Below the pieces are notes generated by a model. That model had not been told where the DNA came from. It was given only the letters and a program-made list of their open reading frames with translations, and did not search any database. Shown piece by piece: positions 9,659 to 20,122 of a DNA stretch of 64,000 bases. The stretch is from Photobacterium sp. TLY01. GTDB lineage: Bacteria > Pseudomonadota > Gammaproteobacteria > Enterobacterales > Vibrionaceae. Made by a program: the position numbers and the translations under genes. Each line of letters opens with the position of its first letter. Within the stretch, counting starts at the first letter, position 1. The DNA is taken from NCBI RefSeq assembly GCF_021432065.1, contig NZ_CP090364.1, positions 1,936,601 to 2,000,600 on the forward strand, given 5' to 3'.

Positions 9659-11962
9659 TCAGGGCCTGAAAAGGGGTTGATACCAGTGTTGCCGGCCATC
9701 TTTGCGATAGCGTGTGAACGCGACATGACCCTGTTTGATACGCAGACTGATCTGACCGTCTTCGGCCGTCTCCAGCCAGTGCAAGCCCTGCATCAGGTAA
9801 CGATGTTTGACCTGCTCCGCCGGGAGTGACCAGGGGCTGTATTTACCAGCAGAGACTAAGGCGTATGTCGCCTGTAACGAATCTAACCAGGTCTGGGTCG
9901 ACGATGAGTTACTGCCGTGATGAGGCACCAGCAAGATATCTGCTTTCAGATCCGGCTCGAGCCTGGCGAGCAACAACTCCGAAATGGCATCAATGTCACC
10001 GGTGAGCAACAGCGATGTGTCAGATTCCGGGTTGAGCCACTGATCACTCACCTGAATCACGCAGGAATGCGGATTGGCCGCTTTAGTTACCCTTTTGGGT
10101 GGCCAGAGCACTTTGAACGTCAATCCCTGCCAGCGCCATATGCGGCCACGAACACAGGGCGCAAAACCCTCTCGTTGGTCACTGCTGCGCAGCCAGGCCG
10201 GATTCAGACGTGTTATCACATCAGGTGTCCCGCCAGCATGATCGGCATCGGCATGACTGAGGATGAAACCGTCCAGATGGCGAATGCCCTGCCGTCTCAA
10301 TACCGGCTCGATGACCGAAAGCGCCATGCTTCCTTCCGGCCAGCTATTTCCGGTATCGTAGAGCACAACTCTGCCGTGTCGCTGAATCAGTATCGCCAGC
10401 CCATGTCCGACATCCAGCATATCGACCTGCCAACTGTCAGGATCAAGTGTTTGCGATTTACTCCAGTCACTGATGCCCCACAGCGCCAGTACCAGACTGA
10501 CTTGCAGACACAGAAAGCGCCGCCAGGGCAAAAACCAGCACAGCACGATCCCCGTGACCATCGCCAGCAGGACGATAAACAGACTTTCTGACAGTGGCCA
10601 CCAGGCCCCTTCCGCCAGACTTGCCAGAGCAATCACCGGATGCAGAGACCAGTCGGCTAACTGCCAGAACACACCAGAGAGACCGGGCACAGCGATCGTG
10701 ACAACAGCAATCAGAACGCAAGGCACAGTCACCAGACTGACCCAGGGCACCGCAAGTAGATTGATCAGCGGCGCTGCCAGCGAGATCCCGCCAAACCACA
10801 CCCACTGCAACGGCAGCATGAGCCCCAGCAGTGCCAGTTGCAGCAACACATACACACGGACGGTCTCACGCCAGGGCACGGCGGTCTGCTCTGCCTGTTT
10901 CCGTCGCCGGATCCCGCCAATATTGGCCAGATACAGCACCAGCACAGCACCGAATGACAACCATAGGCCGGCCGAGTATGACGCCAGCGGATTGAGGATC
11001 AGGCAACTTGCCAGAATGACCAGCCATAGCTGCAGTCCGCTCCAGATCACACCGTAACGAATCATCAGCAAGCACAAGACAGAGGTCAGTAAAGCGCGTT
11101 GCGTGGGGATACTGAATCCGGCCAGCCAGGCGTAACCATACGCCAGCAATAACGCCAGCCAGAAAGGTAACCAAAGCCAATATCCGGACTCAGGCAAAGC
11201 ACCCCGCACCCGGCTTCCGATGCCCCATCCCATCACGACAACCAGTCCGATATGCAGACCGGATATCGCCATCAGGTGAGCCAGTCCGCTATCGCGAAGG
11301 ATCGACCAGTCATCCTGATCTAAACCATCTCTTTCGCCAAAACCGAGCGCTAACAGATAGGCCCGGTAAGTGAAACCCTCCGTTTGCTGCACCGCACGAT
11401 CAAACCAGCGCTGACGCAAACTCATTTTGCTATTTTGCGACAACAAGGTACCGGCAATGACAGTTCCAGTCCCATGGATACCGTTCCCCACCGCATAACG
11501 TTCAGCATCAAATCCTGCGGTATTTGCCCGTCCGTTCGGTCGACGAACCCTGATATCCAGCGCATATCGCTGACCTTGTTTCAGATGCCTCGCCTCTGGC
11601 CAGTCAAGCAATAAACGCAGAGAATCTTTTCGCAGAAGATCGCGTTCCTTCACATGCTCTGTAACAAAAATGAATCGCTTATCAAGAATATTATGATTAA
11701 TTAGGCTGCGAACTTCGCCAACTATGGTAATATTCCCGCGCTCTTGAGGAAGGCTATTGACTGCCTTGCTATAGTCAGCAGCAGTGACCCATGCCCAGAG
11801 CCCACCTATTGCGATCGCAAGAAACAACTTGATACGCAAACAGAAAAATATCGCTCCACCTATAATGATGGCTGTAATAAACCATTTGTAGTCTGGTAAG
11901 GAATGCCAGAAGTGAAGTGACAAAACACCAATGGATAAACCGGCTGTCATCTGAAACATCAT
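9659..11962 (-). CDS. comEC: DNA internalization competence protein ComEC/Rec2
   Basis: ComEC forms the inner-membrane channel that passes single-stranded DNA into the cytoplasm during natural transformation. The 767-residue protein has the expected three parts: an N-terminal DUF4131/OB-like region (about 20-190), a multi-helix competence domain with the family block LAHLMAISGLHIG near residue 235, and a C-terminal metallo-beta-lactamase-like domain with LDVGHGLAILI and LSHADADHAGG (metal-binding HxDxDH). It is divergent from the DUF2062 gene, only 41 bases separating the start codons. The gene appears intact, so the strain may be transformable. Confidence 0.95.
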   Translation of the reverse strand: MMFQMTAGLSIGVLSLHFWHSLPDYKWFITAIIIGGAIFFCLRIKLFLAIAIGGLWAWVTAADYSKAVNSLPQERGNITIVGEVRSLINHNILDKRFIFVTEHVKERDLLRKDSLRLLLDWPEARHLKQGQRYALDIRVRRPNGRANTAGFDAERYAVGNGIHGTGTVIAGTLLSQNSKMSLRQRWFDRAVQQTEGFTYRAYLLALGFGERDGLDQDDWSILRDSGLAHLMAISGLHIGLVVVMGWGIGSRVRGALPESGYWLWLPFWLALLLAYGYAWLAGFSIPTQRALLTSVLCLLMIRYGVIWSGLQLWLVILASCLILNPLASYSAGLWLSFGAVLVLYLANIGGIRRRKQAEQTAVPWRETVRVYVLLQLALLGLMLPLQWVWFGGISLAAPLINLLAVPWVSLVTVPCVLIAVVTIAVPGLSGVFWQLADWSLHPVIALASLAEGAWWPLSESLFIVLLAMVTGIVLCWFLPWRRFLCLQVSLVLALWGISDWSKSQTLDPDSWQVDMLDVGHGLAILIQRHGRVVLYDTGNSWPEGSMALSVIEPVLRRQGIRHLDGFILSHADADHAGGTPDVITRLNPAWLRSSDQREGFAPCVRGRIWRWQGLTFKVLWPPKRVTKAANPHSCVIQVSDQWLNPESDTSLLLTGDIDAISELLLARLEPDLKADILLVPHHGSNSSSTQTWLDSLQATYALVSAGKYSPWSLPAEQVKHRYLMQGLHWLETAEDGQISLRIKQGHVAFTRYRKDGRQHWYQPLFRP

Positions 11963-12003
11963 GACGACCTGACGCTAACAGCCATTATAAATAACGACAG
12001 ACG

Positions 12004-12516
12004 ATGCCAAGACAACTGATAAAACGTTTCTTGCCCAGCCCAGAGATGATTAAAAACCATAAGGCTTTGAAAGTTTTTGGTACTGTGCTGCATAACCCTA
12101 ACCTGTGGTGTCTGAACCGCCGATCCGCCTCTGGCGCATTCGCGGTTGGGCTGTTTATGGCATACGTCCCCTTACCCAGCCAGATGATTATGGCCGCAGG
12201 GTTAGCCATTCTGTTTGGCGTCAATCTGCCGCTTTCCGTATCCCTGGTGTGGATTACCAATCCAATCACGATGCCGGTGATGTTCTATGCGGCATACAAG
12301 CTTGGGGCATGGCTGATGAATGTGCCCTACCAACCTTTTCATTTCGAACTCTCATGGGCCTTCCTTGAGCAGCAGATGAACCAGATTGGTCCGCCGTTTC
12401 TGCTGGGCTGTCTCGTCTGCGGCACGATTTGCGCTTTGATTGGCTACTTCGGTATTCGAGGGTTCTGGCGTTATTCTGTGGTCAGAAGCTGGAATCGCCG
12501 CCGTTTCCGGCAATAA
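12004..12516 (+). CDS. DUF2062 domain-containing membrane protein
   Basis: A 170-residue protein with two or three membrane segments (about 40-70, 75-100 and 138-158) and basic ends. The blocks FAVGLFMAYVPLPSQMIMAA and WITNPITMPVMFY are typical of DUF2062. No biochemical function is established for the family; related domains are sometimes fused to glycosyltransferases. The same gene is found beside comEC and lolCDE in vibrios, so the position is conserved but not informative about its role. Confidence 0.85.
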   Translation: MPRQLIKRFLPSPEMIKNHKALKVFGTVLHNPNLWCLNRRSASGAFAVGLFMAYVPLPSQMIMAAGLAILFGVNLPLSVSLVWITNPITMPVMFYAAYKLGAWLMNVPYQPFHFELSWAFLEQQMNQIGPPFLLGCLVCGTICALIGYFGIRGFWRYSVVRSWNRRRFRQ

Positions 12517-12565
12517 ACACTCGCGAAAATAAGCGCTTCAGAAATAAGCACCAACGATTCACCAT

Positions 12566-12595
12566 AAAAAAACCTCGCCAATGCGAGGTTTTTTT
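12566..12595. terminator. Bidirectional terminator between the DUF2062 gene and lolE
   Basis: AAAAAAACCTCGC (12566-12578) and GCGAGGTTTTTTT (12583-12595) make a perfect stem with a CAAT loop between two convergent genes, with T-runs on both strands. Confidence 0.88.
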
Positions 12596-12740
12596 ATAAC
12601 GTCTGATTGATGGGGTGCAGAAAAACACTGCCGGTTTGGAAGCCAGGTAATATCGATTAACGACTGTGTATCATTGACATCAATACTTTTTCGGTCTGAT
12701 TCACAGTGCTCAGCCAATATAAGCGCCAATTTACCGGCAT

Positions 12741-13982
12741 TTATTTTGCACTTAATACCTGTGCGGGTTGCAGTGCACTCGCCCTGCGAGCCGGATACCA
12801 GGTGGCTAACAGGCTGAGCACAATCGCTGTCACCATCACAATGGCAACATCAGGCCATCTCAGCTCAGTCGGCAGGAAATTCACGAAGTAAATGTCACCT
12901 GATAAAAACGGATGACCGATCAGTTTTTCCACAAAATGCGCAATCGAAGTCAGGTTCAATGCAACCAAGGCTCCCAGAAAGGCCCCGAGCAAACTGCCAA
13001 TCAGCCCAGACAGTAAGCCATGCCAGACAAAGATCATTTTAACCAGACGATCACTGGCGCCCATGGTGCGCAAAATCGCAATATCTGCCGCTCTGTCTTT
13101 CACTGCCATCATCAGCGTGGAGACGATGTTAAAACACGCAACACCAATCACCAGTACCATCACCAGATACATGATGGTCCGGACCAGTTGGATATCGCGA
13201 TAGAGATACCCATATTTCTGCGTCCAGCTCTTTAAGTAGACATACACAGGTAAGGTATATCCGACTTCTTTGACGATGTTCGTCGCATCCAGCACTTTAT
13301 CAACGTTGATCGAGATGCCGGAAACGCCCTCCCCCATAGCAAGATAGTCCTGCGCGTCCAGCAGCGGGACTAAAGCAAAGTTATGGTCAATCTGCCCGCC
13401 CAACGCCAGTACACCCGCAACCTGAAGACGAAGCCGCTTCGGCGCTTTGAGCTGGTTGCCGCTGTCACGGTTTGGCAACATGGCGGAAATCCAGTCACCC
13501 ACTTTGATACCCAGCAGATCCGCAACACCCTGCCCAAGAATAATGTGTTTCTGACCTGCCTGAAAATCCTGCCAGGCGCCGTCTTTGACATAGCCAGGCA
13601 AAGCGCTGACCCGGATTTCCTGAACAGGATCGACCCCTCTGACTTCCACCGCTTTAAGCTGTGTGCCCTTTTCAAGCAAGGCCGTAAATTGCACATAAGG
13701 TGCCGCGGCTTTGACTCTGGGGTGCTTTTCAACCGTCTCCAGAACCGGCTGCCATTCGGTAAATGGCGGCTTCACTGCTTCCAGCTCCCCATGGGGGATC
13801 ACCGCCAGTACCCGGTTTTGCAGCTCACGCTCAAAGCCATTCATGGCCGACAGGCCGATCACTATCACCGCGACGCCCACGGCAATCCCTAAAATCGAAG
13901 AGATGGAGATAAAAGACACCAGCCGGTTCCGCTGCCGGGCCCGGCTAAAACGGCTGCCGATAAAGAGAGATAGTGGTCGCAT
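12741..13982 (-). CDS. lolE: Lipoprotein-releasing ABC transporter permease LolE
   Basis: LolE pairs with LolC in the LolCDE complex that extracts outer-membrane lipoproteins from the inner membrane and hands them to LolA. The start is placed at the ATG overlapping the lolD stop (TGATG, 13980-13984), giving [12 protein letters not shown] and 413 residues, the usual length; an upstream in-frame ATG would overlap lolD by 48 bases. There is one N-terminal TM helix (about 28-50), a large periplasmic MacB-PCD-like domain, and three C-terminal TM helices (about 255-400), ending with the [13 protein letters not shown] coupling motif. Confidence 0.95.
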   Translation of the reverse strand: MRPLSLFIGSRFSRARQRNRLVSFISISSILGIAVGVAVIVIGLSAMNGFERELQNRVLAVIPHGELEAVKPPFTEWQPVLETVEKHPRVKAAAPYVQFTALLEKGTQLKAVEVRGVDPVQEIRVSALPGYVKDGAWQDFQAGQKHIILGQGVADLLGIKVGDWISAMLPNRDSGNQLKAPKRLRLQVAGVLALGGQIDHNFALVPLLDAQDYLAMGEGVSGISINVDKVLDATNIVKEVGYTLPVYVYLKSWTQKYGYLYRDIQLVRTIMYLVMVLVIGVACFNIVSTLMMAVKDRAADIAILRTMGASDRLVKMIFVWHGLLSGLIGSLLGAFLGALVALNLTSIAHFVEKLIGHPFLSGDIYFVNFLPTELRWPDVAIVMVTAIVLSLLATWYPARRASALQPAQVLSAK

Positions 13983-14671
13983 CAGGCCACCTCTGCGGCC
14001 GCCAACTGGCCATCCTGCATATGCAGGCAACGATCAAGTTTGCCAGCCAGTTCATTATCATGGGTGACCACCAGAAAAGCGGTGCCCGATTCCTCGTTCA
14101 GGGTGCGCATCAGATCGTAAATTTCCAGCGCGGTTTTATGATCCAGATTGCCTGTCGGCTCATCGGCCAGCACCAGGGCCGGCTTATTCACCAGGGCCCG
14201 GGCAATCGCCACCCGCTGGCGCTCGCCGCCACTGAGTTCTGAGGGCCTGTGGCTGGTTCTGTGGCTCAACCCCACCTGCTCCAGAATCTGTCTGGCCTGC
14301 TCTTTGGCTGCCGCAGCGGAGACACCGCCAATCATCAAGGGCATCGCGACATTTTCTTCCGCAGAGAAATCAGACAGCAAATGGTGAAACTGATAGACAA
14401 ACCCGATGTCCTGGTTGCGTACTCTGGCCTGTTTATTGGCGCTCATGCCATTGAGTTTCTGGCCTTTAAAATAGACATCACCTGCCGTTGGCGCATCCAG
14501 CGCGCCCAGTAAATGCAGTAAGGTGCTTTTGCCCGAACCCGATGACCCTACAATCGCCACCAGCTCTCCGGCTTCGATTTGCAGGCTGATATCGTTCAGT
14601 ACCTGGGTTTCCAATTGGGCTTCACGGTACACCTTAGTCAGATGCTGGCATACCAATAACGAATCACTCAT
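13982..14671 (-). CDS. lolD: Lipoprotein-releasing system ATP-binding protein LolD
   Basis: The 229-residue ATPase of the LolCDE complex. Walker [10 protein letters not shown] is at 42-50, the LolD-family Q-loop [20 protein letters not shown] follows, then signature [15 protein letters not shown], Walker [13 protein letters not shown] and HDNEL with the switch His. It overlaps lolC by 8 bases and lolE by one base, so all three are translationally coupled in a leftward operon. Confidence 0.97.
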   Translation of the reverse strand: MSDSLLVCQHLTKVYREAQLETQVLNDISLQIEAGELVAIVGSSGSGKSTLLHLLGALDAPTAGDVYFKGQKLNGMSANKQARVRNQDIGFVYQFHHLLSDFSAEENVAMPLMIGGVSAAAAKEQARQILEQVGLSHRTSHRPSELSGGERQRVAIARALVNKPALVLADEPTGNLDHKTALEIYDLMRTLNEESGTAFLVVTHDNELAGKLDRCLHMQDGQLAAAEVA

Positions 14672-15875
14672 AACGCAAGGCCTCAGCAGGACGGACAGCC
14701 GCCGCCCGATAAGAAGGGAAAAGGGTCGCCAGTAAACTCAGACAGATAGCCCCGACAATCACGATAGCAACCTGGAATGGCTTCACATCGACAGGTAACG
14801 AACCACCTAAGCTCGCCAGATCAACGCCCAGCAGCGACAAAATACTATTAATATTCAATGCCAGCAGGGTGCCAAGTATGCCGCCGATCACGGCCCCTAT
14901 CACCCCGCTGCTGGCTCCCTGCACAATAAAGGTCAGCAAGACCTGCTGGCTGGTCATTCCCTGTGTTTTCAAAATCGCGACTTCAGCCTGTTTTTCCATC
15001 ACCACCATGATCAGGGCCGAAATGATGTTAAAAGCCGCGACACCAACCACCAGCCCCAGCATCAGCCCCATCATGTTCTTTTCCATTTTCACAGCCTGAA
15101 ACAGCTCACCGCGCTGATCCCGCCAGTCCGACCAACTGAAGCCATCAGGTAAATCAGACTGAGCGAGCGCTGTGACACTAAAGGGATCATCCAGGAACAA
15201 GCGCCAGCCGGAGAAGGCTTCGGGTTTGTAACGTAACAGACGGCCTGCATCGGTGATGTTGGTTAACACCAGAGACTTATCGACATCTGATCCGGTGAAA
15301 TAAATGCCAGAGACAATAAAATTGCGCTGACTGGGAATACGCCCCAGCGGGGTATAGACGCTGACACTGGTCACCATCAGGCGGACTTTATCCCCGACTT
15401 TGACCCCCAGTTGCTGCGCCATGCCATTCCCAAGAATGACCCGGTAACTGCCCGGTGTCAGATCAGCAAGCTGCCCTTGCACCATGTGCGCCGCCAATGG
15501 TTCATAGCCTTCCGGCTCGACACCCAGCATAGAACCAGCCGCCAGCGCACCGGCACTTTGCAGCACGGCCTCTGCGCGGGTTAACGGCACCACCCGGTTG
15601 ACCTGAGGCAAGGCAGACAGCGCAACAGGCGGCGCGTCAGGCTGAGTAAAAGGGCCATCCTGCTGAGTAATCAGTGCCTGCGGCAACACACCCAGAATGC
15701 GGTCTTTGAGCTGCTGCTCAAAACCATTCATCACAGAAATGACAATCACCAGCGCAAGCACACCTATGGTGATGCCTGCCGTGGACATTGCAGAGACAAA
15801 GCGGCTGAAACGGTCACCCGAACGGCCTTTCAGATAGCGCAGCCCAATAAAAATAGGCAAGGGATGAAACATCAT
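14664..15875 (-). CDS. lolC: Lipoprotein-releasing ABC transporter permease LolC
   Basis: The 403-residue first permease of LolCDE. It has an N-terminal TM helix (about 25-50) followed by the conserved [20 protein letters not shown] start of the periplasmic domain, which in LolC carries the hook that recruits LolA, then three C-terminal TM helices and the final [15 protein letters not shown]. It is the promoter-proximal gene; the 185-base gap to the divergent PilZ-like gene holds the promoter. Confidence 0.95.
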   Translation of the reverse strand: MMFHPLPIFIGLRYLKGRSGDRFSRFVSAMSTAGITIGVLALVIVISVMNGFEQQLKDRILGVLPQALITQQDGPFTQPDAPPVALSALPQVNRVVPLTRAEAVLQSAGALAAGSMLGVEPEGYEPLAAHMVQGQLADLTPGSYRVILGNGMAQQLGVKVGDKVRLMVTSVSVYTPLGRIPSQRNFIVSGIYFTGSDVDKSLVLTNITDAGRLLRYKPEAFSGWRLFLDDPFSVTALAQSDLPDGFSWSDWRDQRGELFQAVKMEKNMMGLMLGLVVGVAAFNIISALIMVVMEKQAEVAILKTQGMTSQQVLLTFIVQGASSGVIGAVIGGILGTLLALNINSILSLLGVDLASLGGSLPVDVKPFQVAIVIVGAICLSLLATLFPSYRAAAVRPAEALRYE

Positions 15876-16060
15876 TCAGTCTGGAACCATCCTGTTAACA
15901 GTGGTCAAAAGCATACCTGCTGCTGGCTGTGATTACCATGCAACTTGGTCAATCTCATGCAAAAAGAGTGGCTAAAAATCAACCTGTTGAGACCTCTAAC
16001 TTGCCCGTTCGCCGATGCTAAGTGATAATCGAAGAATAGTTAACAAATCACGAGTGTGAC

Positions 16061-16636
16061 ATGAATCAGGACGAGTACTTTTCAGTCCATGCAGGGCTTA
16101 CCATTAATGTTGAACCTTTGGGGGAACATGCAGTGCTGCCCGATGACGCCGAATTTCTGCGGGAAATTCCACCACTGTTTCGTGTTGCCAGTGAATGTAG
16201 CGAACTGGAAGGCAGTGCAGAAAAATTGTTGCAGCAAGATAGTAAAGCAATGAACCGCCCACTGCTGGACTATCTTGCAGCACAGAATCATAAGATCAAC
16301 CTGCTGCTCTCTTTTGTGCTTTCTCAGCAAGATGATCCTGCCCTGCGCCATATCACACAAACCTTTGGGGCGAGCCAGTTGACTTACCTGGCAGAACAAC
16401 CGCTTCCAATGGAATCTCAGGTTCGCCTGAAACTGTTTCTTGATAATCCCCCTGCTGCCGTGTATTGCTATGCACGTGTCAGTGAATGCCAGGCGAGGGA
16501 AGATAAGTTTGACATCACGCTGCAGTACACCAGACTGCAGGAAGACGACAGGGATCTACTCATTCGTGCAGCTTTGCACATCCAACAAAAACTGCTGCGT
16601 CAACGTGCGCTGCAACGAAACGAAAGTCAATCATAG
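16061..16636 (+). CDS. PilZ-like protein with degenerate c-di-GMP motif
   Basis: A 191-residue soluble protein located directly before mfd, where vibrios carry a PilZ-domain gene (PlzB-like). I see no clear RxxxR box, and the expected [D/N]xSxxG region (about residue 105-120, GASQLTYLAEQPLPM) lacks the key residues, so c-di-GMP binding by the canonical mode is doubtful. The stop is two bases before the mfd ATG, implying cotranscription and probably coupling. Assignment rests on genomic position plus the beta-rich C-terminal half (VRLKLFLDNPP, CYARVSECQ), so it is moderate. Confidence 0.65.
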   Translation: MNQDEYFSVHAGLTINVEPLGEHAVLPDDAEFLREIPPLFRVASECSELEGSAEKLLQQDSKAMNRPLLDYLAAQNHKINLLLSFVLSQQDDPALRHITQTFGASQLTYLAEQPLPMESQVRLKLFLDNPPAAVYCYARVSECQAREDKFDITLQYTRLQEDDRDLLIRAALHIQQKLLRQRALQRNESQS

Positions 16637-16638
16637 TC

Positions 16639-19600
16639 ATGACAACACACACGCTATTTTCTCTTCCTTTGCCGAACAAAGCCGGCGACAAGCGCTTTGT
16701 GGGAAATGTCTCCGGCGCCGCATTGGCGGTGGCCATTGCCGAACTGGCGAAAAGCCACACAGGCCCGGTGCTGGCTGTGGTGCCGGATACGCAAACGGCA
16801 TTGCGTTTACAACCCGAGATCAGCCAGTTCTCTCAGGCAGAGGTCAATATTTTCCCTGACTGGGAAACCCTGCCTTATGACAGTTTTTCGCCGCATCAGG
16901 ACATTATTTCTGATCGCCTGGCCCGTTTGTATCAACTGCCGACGCAGCAGGATGGTGTCTTGCTGGTTCCTGTCAGCACCCTGTTGCAGCGCCTGACACC
17001 GCGTAGTTTTATTCATCAGCACGCGCTGCTGGTGAGCAAAGGGGATCGCCTGTCGCTGGAAAAGTTACGTCTGCAGCTGGAAGCCGCCGGTTACCGCCAT
17101 GTCGATCAGGTGATGGAACATGGGGAATATGCCAGCCGCGGCTCACTGCTTGATCTCTTCCCGATGGGAAACAATGAGCCCTTCCGGATTGATTTCTTTG
17201 ATGACGAAGTAGATTCAATTCGTCAGTTTGACCCGGAAACACAGCTCTCAACCGGAGAAATTGACAATATTCACCTGCTTCCCGCGCACGAGTTTCCGAC
17301 CGATGAAGTGGCCGTGGAAAACTTCCGCATGCGCTGGCGTGAGCAATTTGAAGCCCGCCGTGAGCCAGAATCCATCTATCAGCAGGTCAGCAAACGTACC
17401 TGGCCGGCAGGGATTGAATACTGGCAGCCGCTGTTTTTCGATCATACGGATACCTTGTTCGATTATCTGCCTGATAACACCTTGCTGCTGACCATCGGTG
17501 ATCTGGAGAGCGCGGCAGACCATTTTCTGCACGATGCCGAATACCGCTTTCAGGAGCGCCGTGTCGACCCGCTGCGCCCGCTGCTCGAGCCGAAAGCCCT
17601 GTGGCTGACAACGGCTGAGATGTTCAGTGGCTTTAAAACGCTACCGCAGGTCAAGCTGAGCAAAGCCCCGGAAGAAGACAAAGCCGGCCGCTTCAACCCG
17701 GCGATTTCGCCCGTGCCGGCACTGACCATCAATCACCAGCTGAAAGAACCCTTATCAGCACTGCGCCAGTTTCAGGAAAGCTTCACTGGAAAAATCATTT
17801 TCTCGGTGGCCAGTGAGGGTCGCCGCGAAGCCTTACTCGACCTGCTGGCCCGTATTAAACTGCGCCCTATGGTTTGTCACAGCCTTGAAGAGGCCATGTC
17901 CGCCGCCAGCCAGTACACACTGGTGATTGGCGCCGCAGAGCAGGGTTTTATCCTCGACGAGCCGGCTCTGGCATTCATCTGTGAAAGTGATTTGCTGGGT
18001 GAGCGCGTGATTCAGCGCCGTCGCCGTGAAGATAAACGCACGGTTAGCTCAGACACCATTATCCGAAATCTGGCCGAGCTGAAAATTGGCCAGCCTGTGG
18101 TGCATCTGGACCATGGCATTGGCCGCTATCAGGGCTTGCAGACTCTCGAAGCCGGCGGCATTACTACAGAATATGTCACTCTGGAATATCAGGGCGGCGC
18201 TAAACTTTATGTTCCCGTGGCATCCCTGCATCTCATCAGCCGCTATTCGGGTGGCGCAGAAGAAGCCGCGCCAATCCATAAACTAGGCAGCGAAAGCTGG
18301 CAGAAAGCCCGCAAAAAAGCCGCCGAAAAAGTGCGTGATGTGGCAGCGGAGCTGTTGGATGTTTACGCCAAGCGTGAGCTCAAACCTGGCTTTAAATTCA
18401 AGCTCGATCGCGAAGCCTATGCCGATTTCTGTACCGGCTTCCCGTTCGAAGAAACCCATGATCAGGCGATGGCCATTAATGCCGTGCTGTCGGACATGTG
18501 TCAGGCCAAAGCCATGGACAGACTGGTGTGTGGTGACGTGGGTTTCGGTAAAACCGAAGTCGCTATGCGAGCGGCCTTCGTTTCGGTAGATAACAACAAG
18601 CAAGTGACAGTGCTGGTACCAACCACGTTGCTCGCTCAGCAGCATTTTGAAAATTTCCGCGACCGCTTTGCCAATACCCCGGTGCGGGTTGAAGTGCTGT
18701 CACGCTTCAAAACCGCAAAAGAACAAAAAGCAATTATGCAAGATGTCGCCGAAGGCAAAATTGATATCCTGATCGGCACGCACAAACTGCTCAACGCCGA
18801 AGTGAAGTATCAGGATCTCGGCCTGCTGATTGTCGATGAAGAGCACAGATTCGGTGTCCGCCAGAAAGAAAAACTGAAATCGCTGCGCGCCGACGTCGAC
18901 ATTCTCACACTCACTGCCACTCCGATCCCGCGGACACTGAATATGGCCATGAGTGGCATGCGCGATCTGTCGATTATTGCCACCCCGCCTGCCCGCCGTC
19001 TGGCGATCAAAACTTTCGTGCGCGAGCGTGAAGACCTGATTATCCGTGAAGCGGTATTACGGGAAATTATGCGCGGCGGGCAAGTGTATTTCCTGCACAA
19101 CGACGTAGAAAGCATTGAAAAAACGGCGCAGGATCTGGCCACGCTGATCCCGGAAGCACGTATCACGACGGCGCATGGGCAGATGCGTGAACGTGAGCTG
19201 GAAAGAGTCATGAGCGACTTTTACCATCAGCGATTTAACCTGCTTGTCTGTACAACCATCATCGAAACCGGGATTGACGTCCCGACAGCAAACACCATTG
19301 TCATCAACCGGGCTGATCATCTTGGCCTGGCACAGTTACATCAGTTGCGTGGCCGTGTTGGCCGTTCACACCACCAGGCGTATGCGTATCTGCTGACGCC
19401 GCATCCCAAGCGGATGACCAAAGACGCCGTGAAGCGCCTGGAGGCCATTGCGTCACTGGAAGATCTGGGCGCCGGCTTTACACTGGCGACACACGATCTC
19501 GAAATTCGTGGCGCCGGTGAACTGCTGGGAGATGAACAATCGGGCCAGATCCAGTCGGTCGGCTTCACGCTGTTCATGGAAATGCTGGAACAGGCGGTCG

Positions 19601-20094
19601 AGGCACTCAAAGCAGGTAAAGAGCCGTCGCTGGACGACCTGCTGCGCGAGCAGACTGAAGTTGAGCTGCGCTTACCCGCGCTGCTGCCGGAAGATTATAT
19701 CCCGGATATCAATACGCGCCTGTCCCTGTACAAACGTATTGCCAGTGCCGGCAATGAAGATGCGCTCAATGAAATCAAAGTGGAGCTGATTGACCGTTTT
19801 GGCCTGCTGCCGGATGCCGCCACGAACCTGCTCACCCTGAATATGCTGAAACTCAAAGCAGCAACCCTGGGGCTTCGTCGCATTGAGGCCGGAGAAAAAG
19901 GCGGCTATTTTGAATTTACTGAAAATGCTGCCATTGATCCCGGTTTTCTGGTTGGTCTGTTACAATCGCAGCCACAGCAGTTCAGAATGGATGGTCCGAC
20001 TAAGCTGAAGGTCACGGCAACACTGACGGACCGCCGTGAACGCATTCAGTATGTTGACGGCTTCCTAACACAATTGGCTGAAAACACCCTATAA
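16639..20094 (+). CDS. mfd: Transcription-repair coupling factor Mfd
   Basis: Mfd displaces RNA polymerase stalled at lesions and recruits UvrA for nucleotide excision repair. The 1151-residue product has normal length: UvrB-homology region (about 1-350), the RNA-polymerase interaction domain with IGRYQGLQTLEAGG near 495, and the RecG-like translocase with Walker A GDVGFGKTE (from residue 632), DEEH box (733-736), TATPIPRTL, and motif VI HQLRGRVGRS. The C-terminal TRCF domain is complete. It is the second gene of the PilZ-mfd-csiV unit. Confidence 0.98.
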   Translation: MTTHTLFSLPLPNKAGDKRFVGNVSGAALAVAIAELAKSHTGPVLAVVPDTQTALRLQPEISQFSQAEVNIFPDWETLPYDSFSPHQDIISDRLARLYQLPTQQDGVLLVPVSTLLQRLTPRSFIHQHALLVSKGDRLSLEKLRLQLEAAGYRHVDQVMEHGEYASRGSLLDLFPMGNNEPFRIDFFDDEVDSIRQFDPETQLSTGEIDNIHLLPAHEFPTDEVAVENFRMRWREQFEARREPESIYQQVSKRTWPAGIEYWQPLFFDHTDTLFDYLPDNTLLLTIGDLESAADHFLHDAEYRFQERRVDPLRPLLEPKALWLTTAEMFSGFKTLPQVKLSKAPEEDKAGRFNPAISPVPALTINHQLKEPLSALRQFQESFTGKIIFSVASEGRREALLDLLARIKLRPMVCHSLEEAMSAASQYTLVIGAAEQGFILDEPALAFICESDLLGERVIQRRRREDKRTVSSDTIIRNLAELKIGQPVVHLDHGIGRYQGLQTLEAGGITTEYVTLEYQGGAKLYVPVASLHLISRYSGGAEEAAPIHKLGSESWQKARKKAAEKVRDVAAELLDVYAKRELKPGFKFKLDREAYADFCTGFPFEETHDQAMAINAVLSDMCQAKAMDRLVCGDVGFGKTEVAMRAAFVSVDNNKQVTVLVPTTLLAQQHFENFRDRFANTPVRVEVLSRFKTAKEQKAIMQDVAEGKIDILIGTHKLLNAEVKYQDLGLLIVDEEHRFGVRQKEKLKSLRADVDILTLTATPIPRTLNMAMSGMRDLSIIATPPARRLAIKTFVREREDLIIREAVLREIMRGGQVYFLHNDVESIEKTAQDLATLIPEARITTAHGQMRERELERVMSDFYHQRFNLLVCTTIIETGIDVPTANTIVINRADHLGLAQLHQLRGRVGRSHHQAYAYLLTPHPKRMTKDAVKRLEAIASLEDLGAGFTLATHDLEIRGAGELLGDEQSGQIQSVGFTLFMEMLEQAVEALKAGKEPSLDDLLREQTEVELRLPALLPEDYIPDINTRLSLYKRIASAGNEDALNEIKVELIDRFGLLPDAATNLLTLNMLKLKAATLGLRRIEAGEKGGYFEFTENAAIDPGFLVGLLQSQPQQFRMDGPTKLKVTATLTDRRERIQYVDGFLTQLAENTL

Positions 20095-20122
20095 TGGCTG
20101 GATACCAGTGCGGAGTATAACA

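Noticed and set aside
9917-10591. 224-codon open frame on the plus strand
   Set aside because: Antisense to comEC, no family features, composition typical of a shadow frame.
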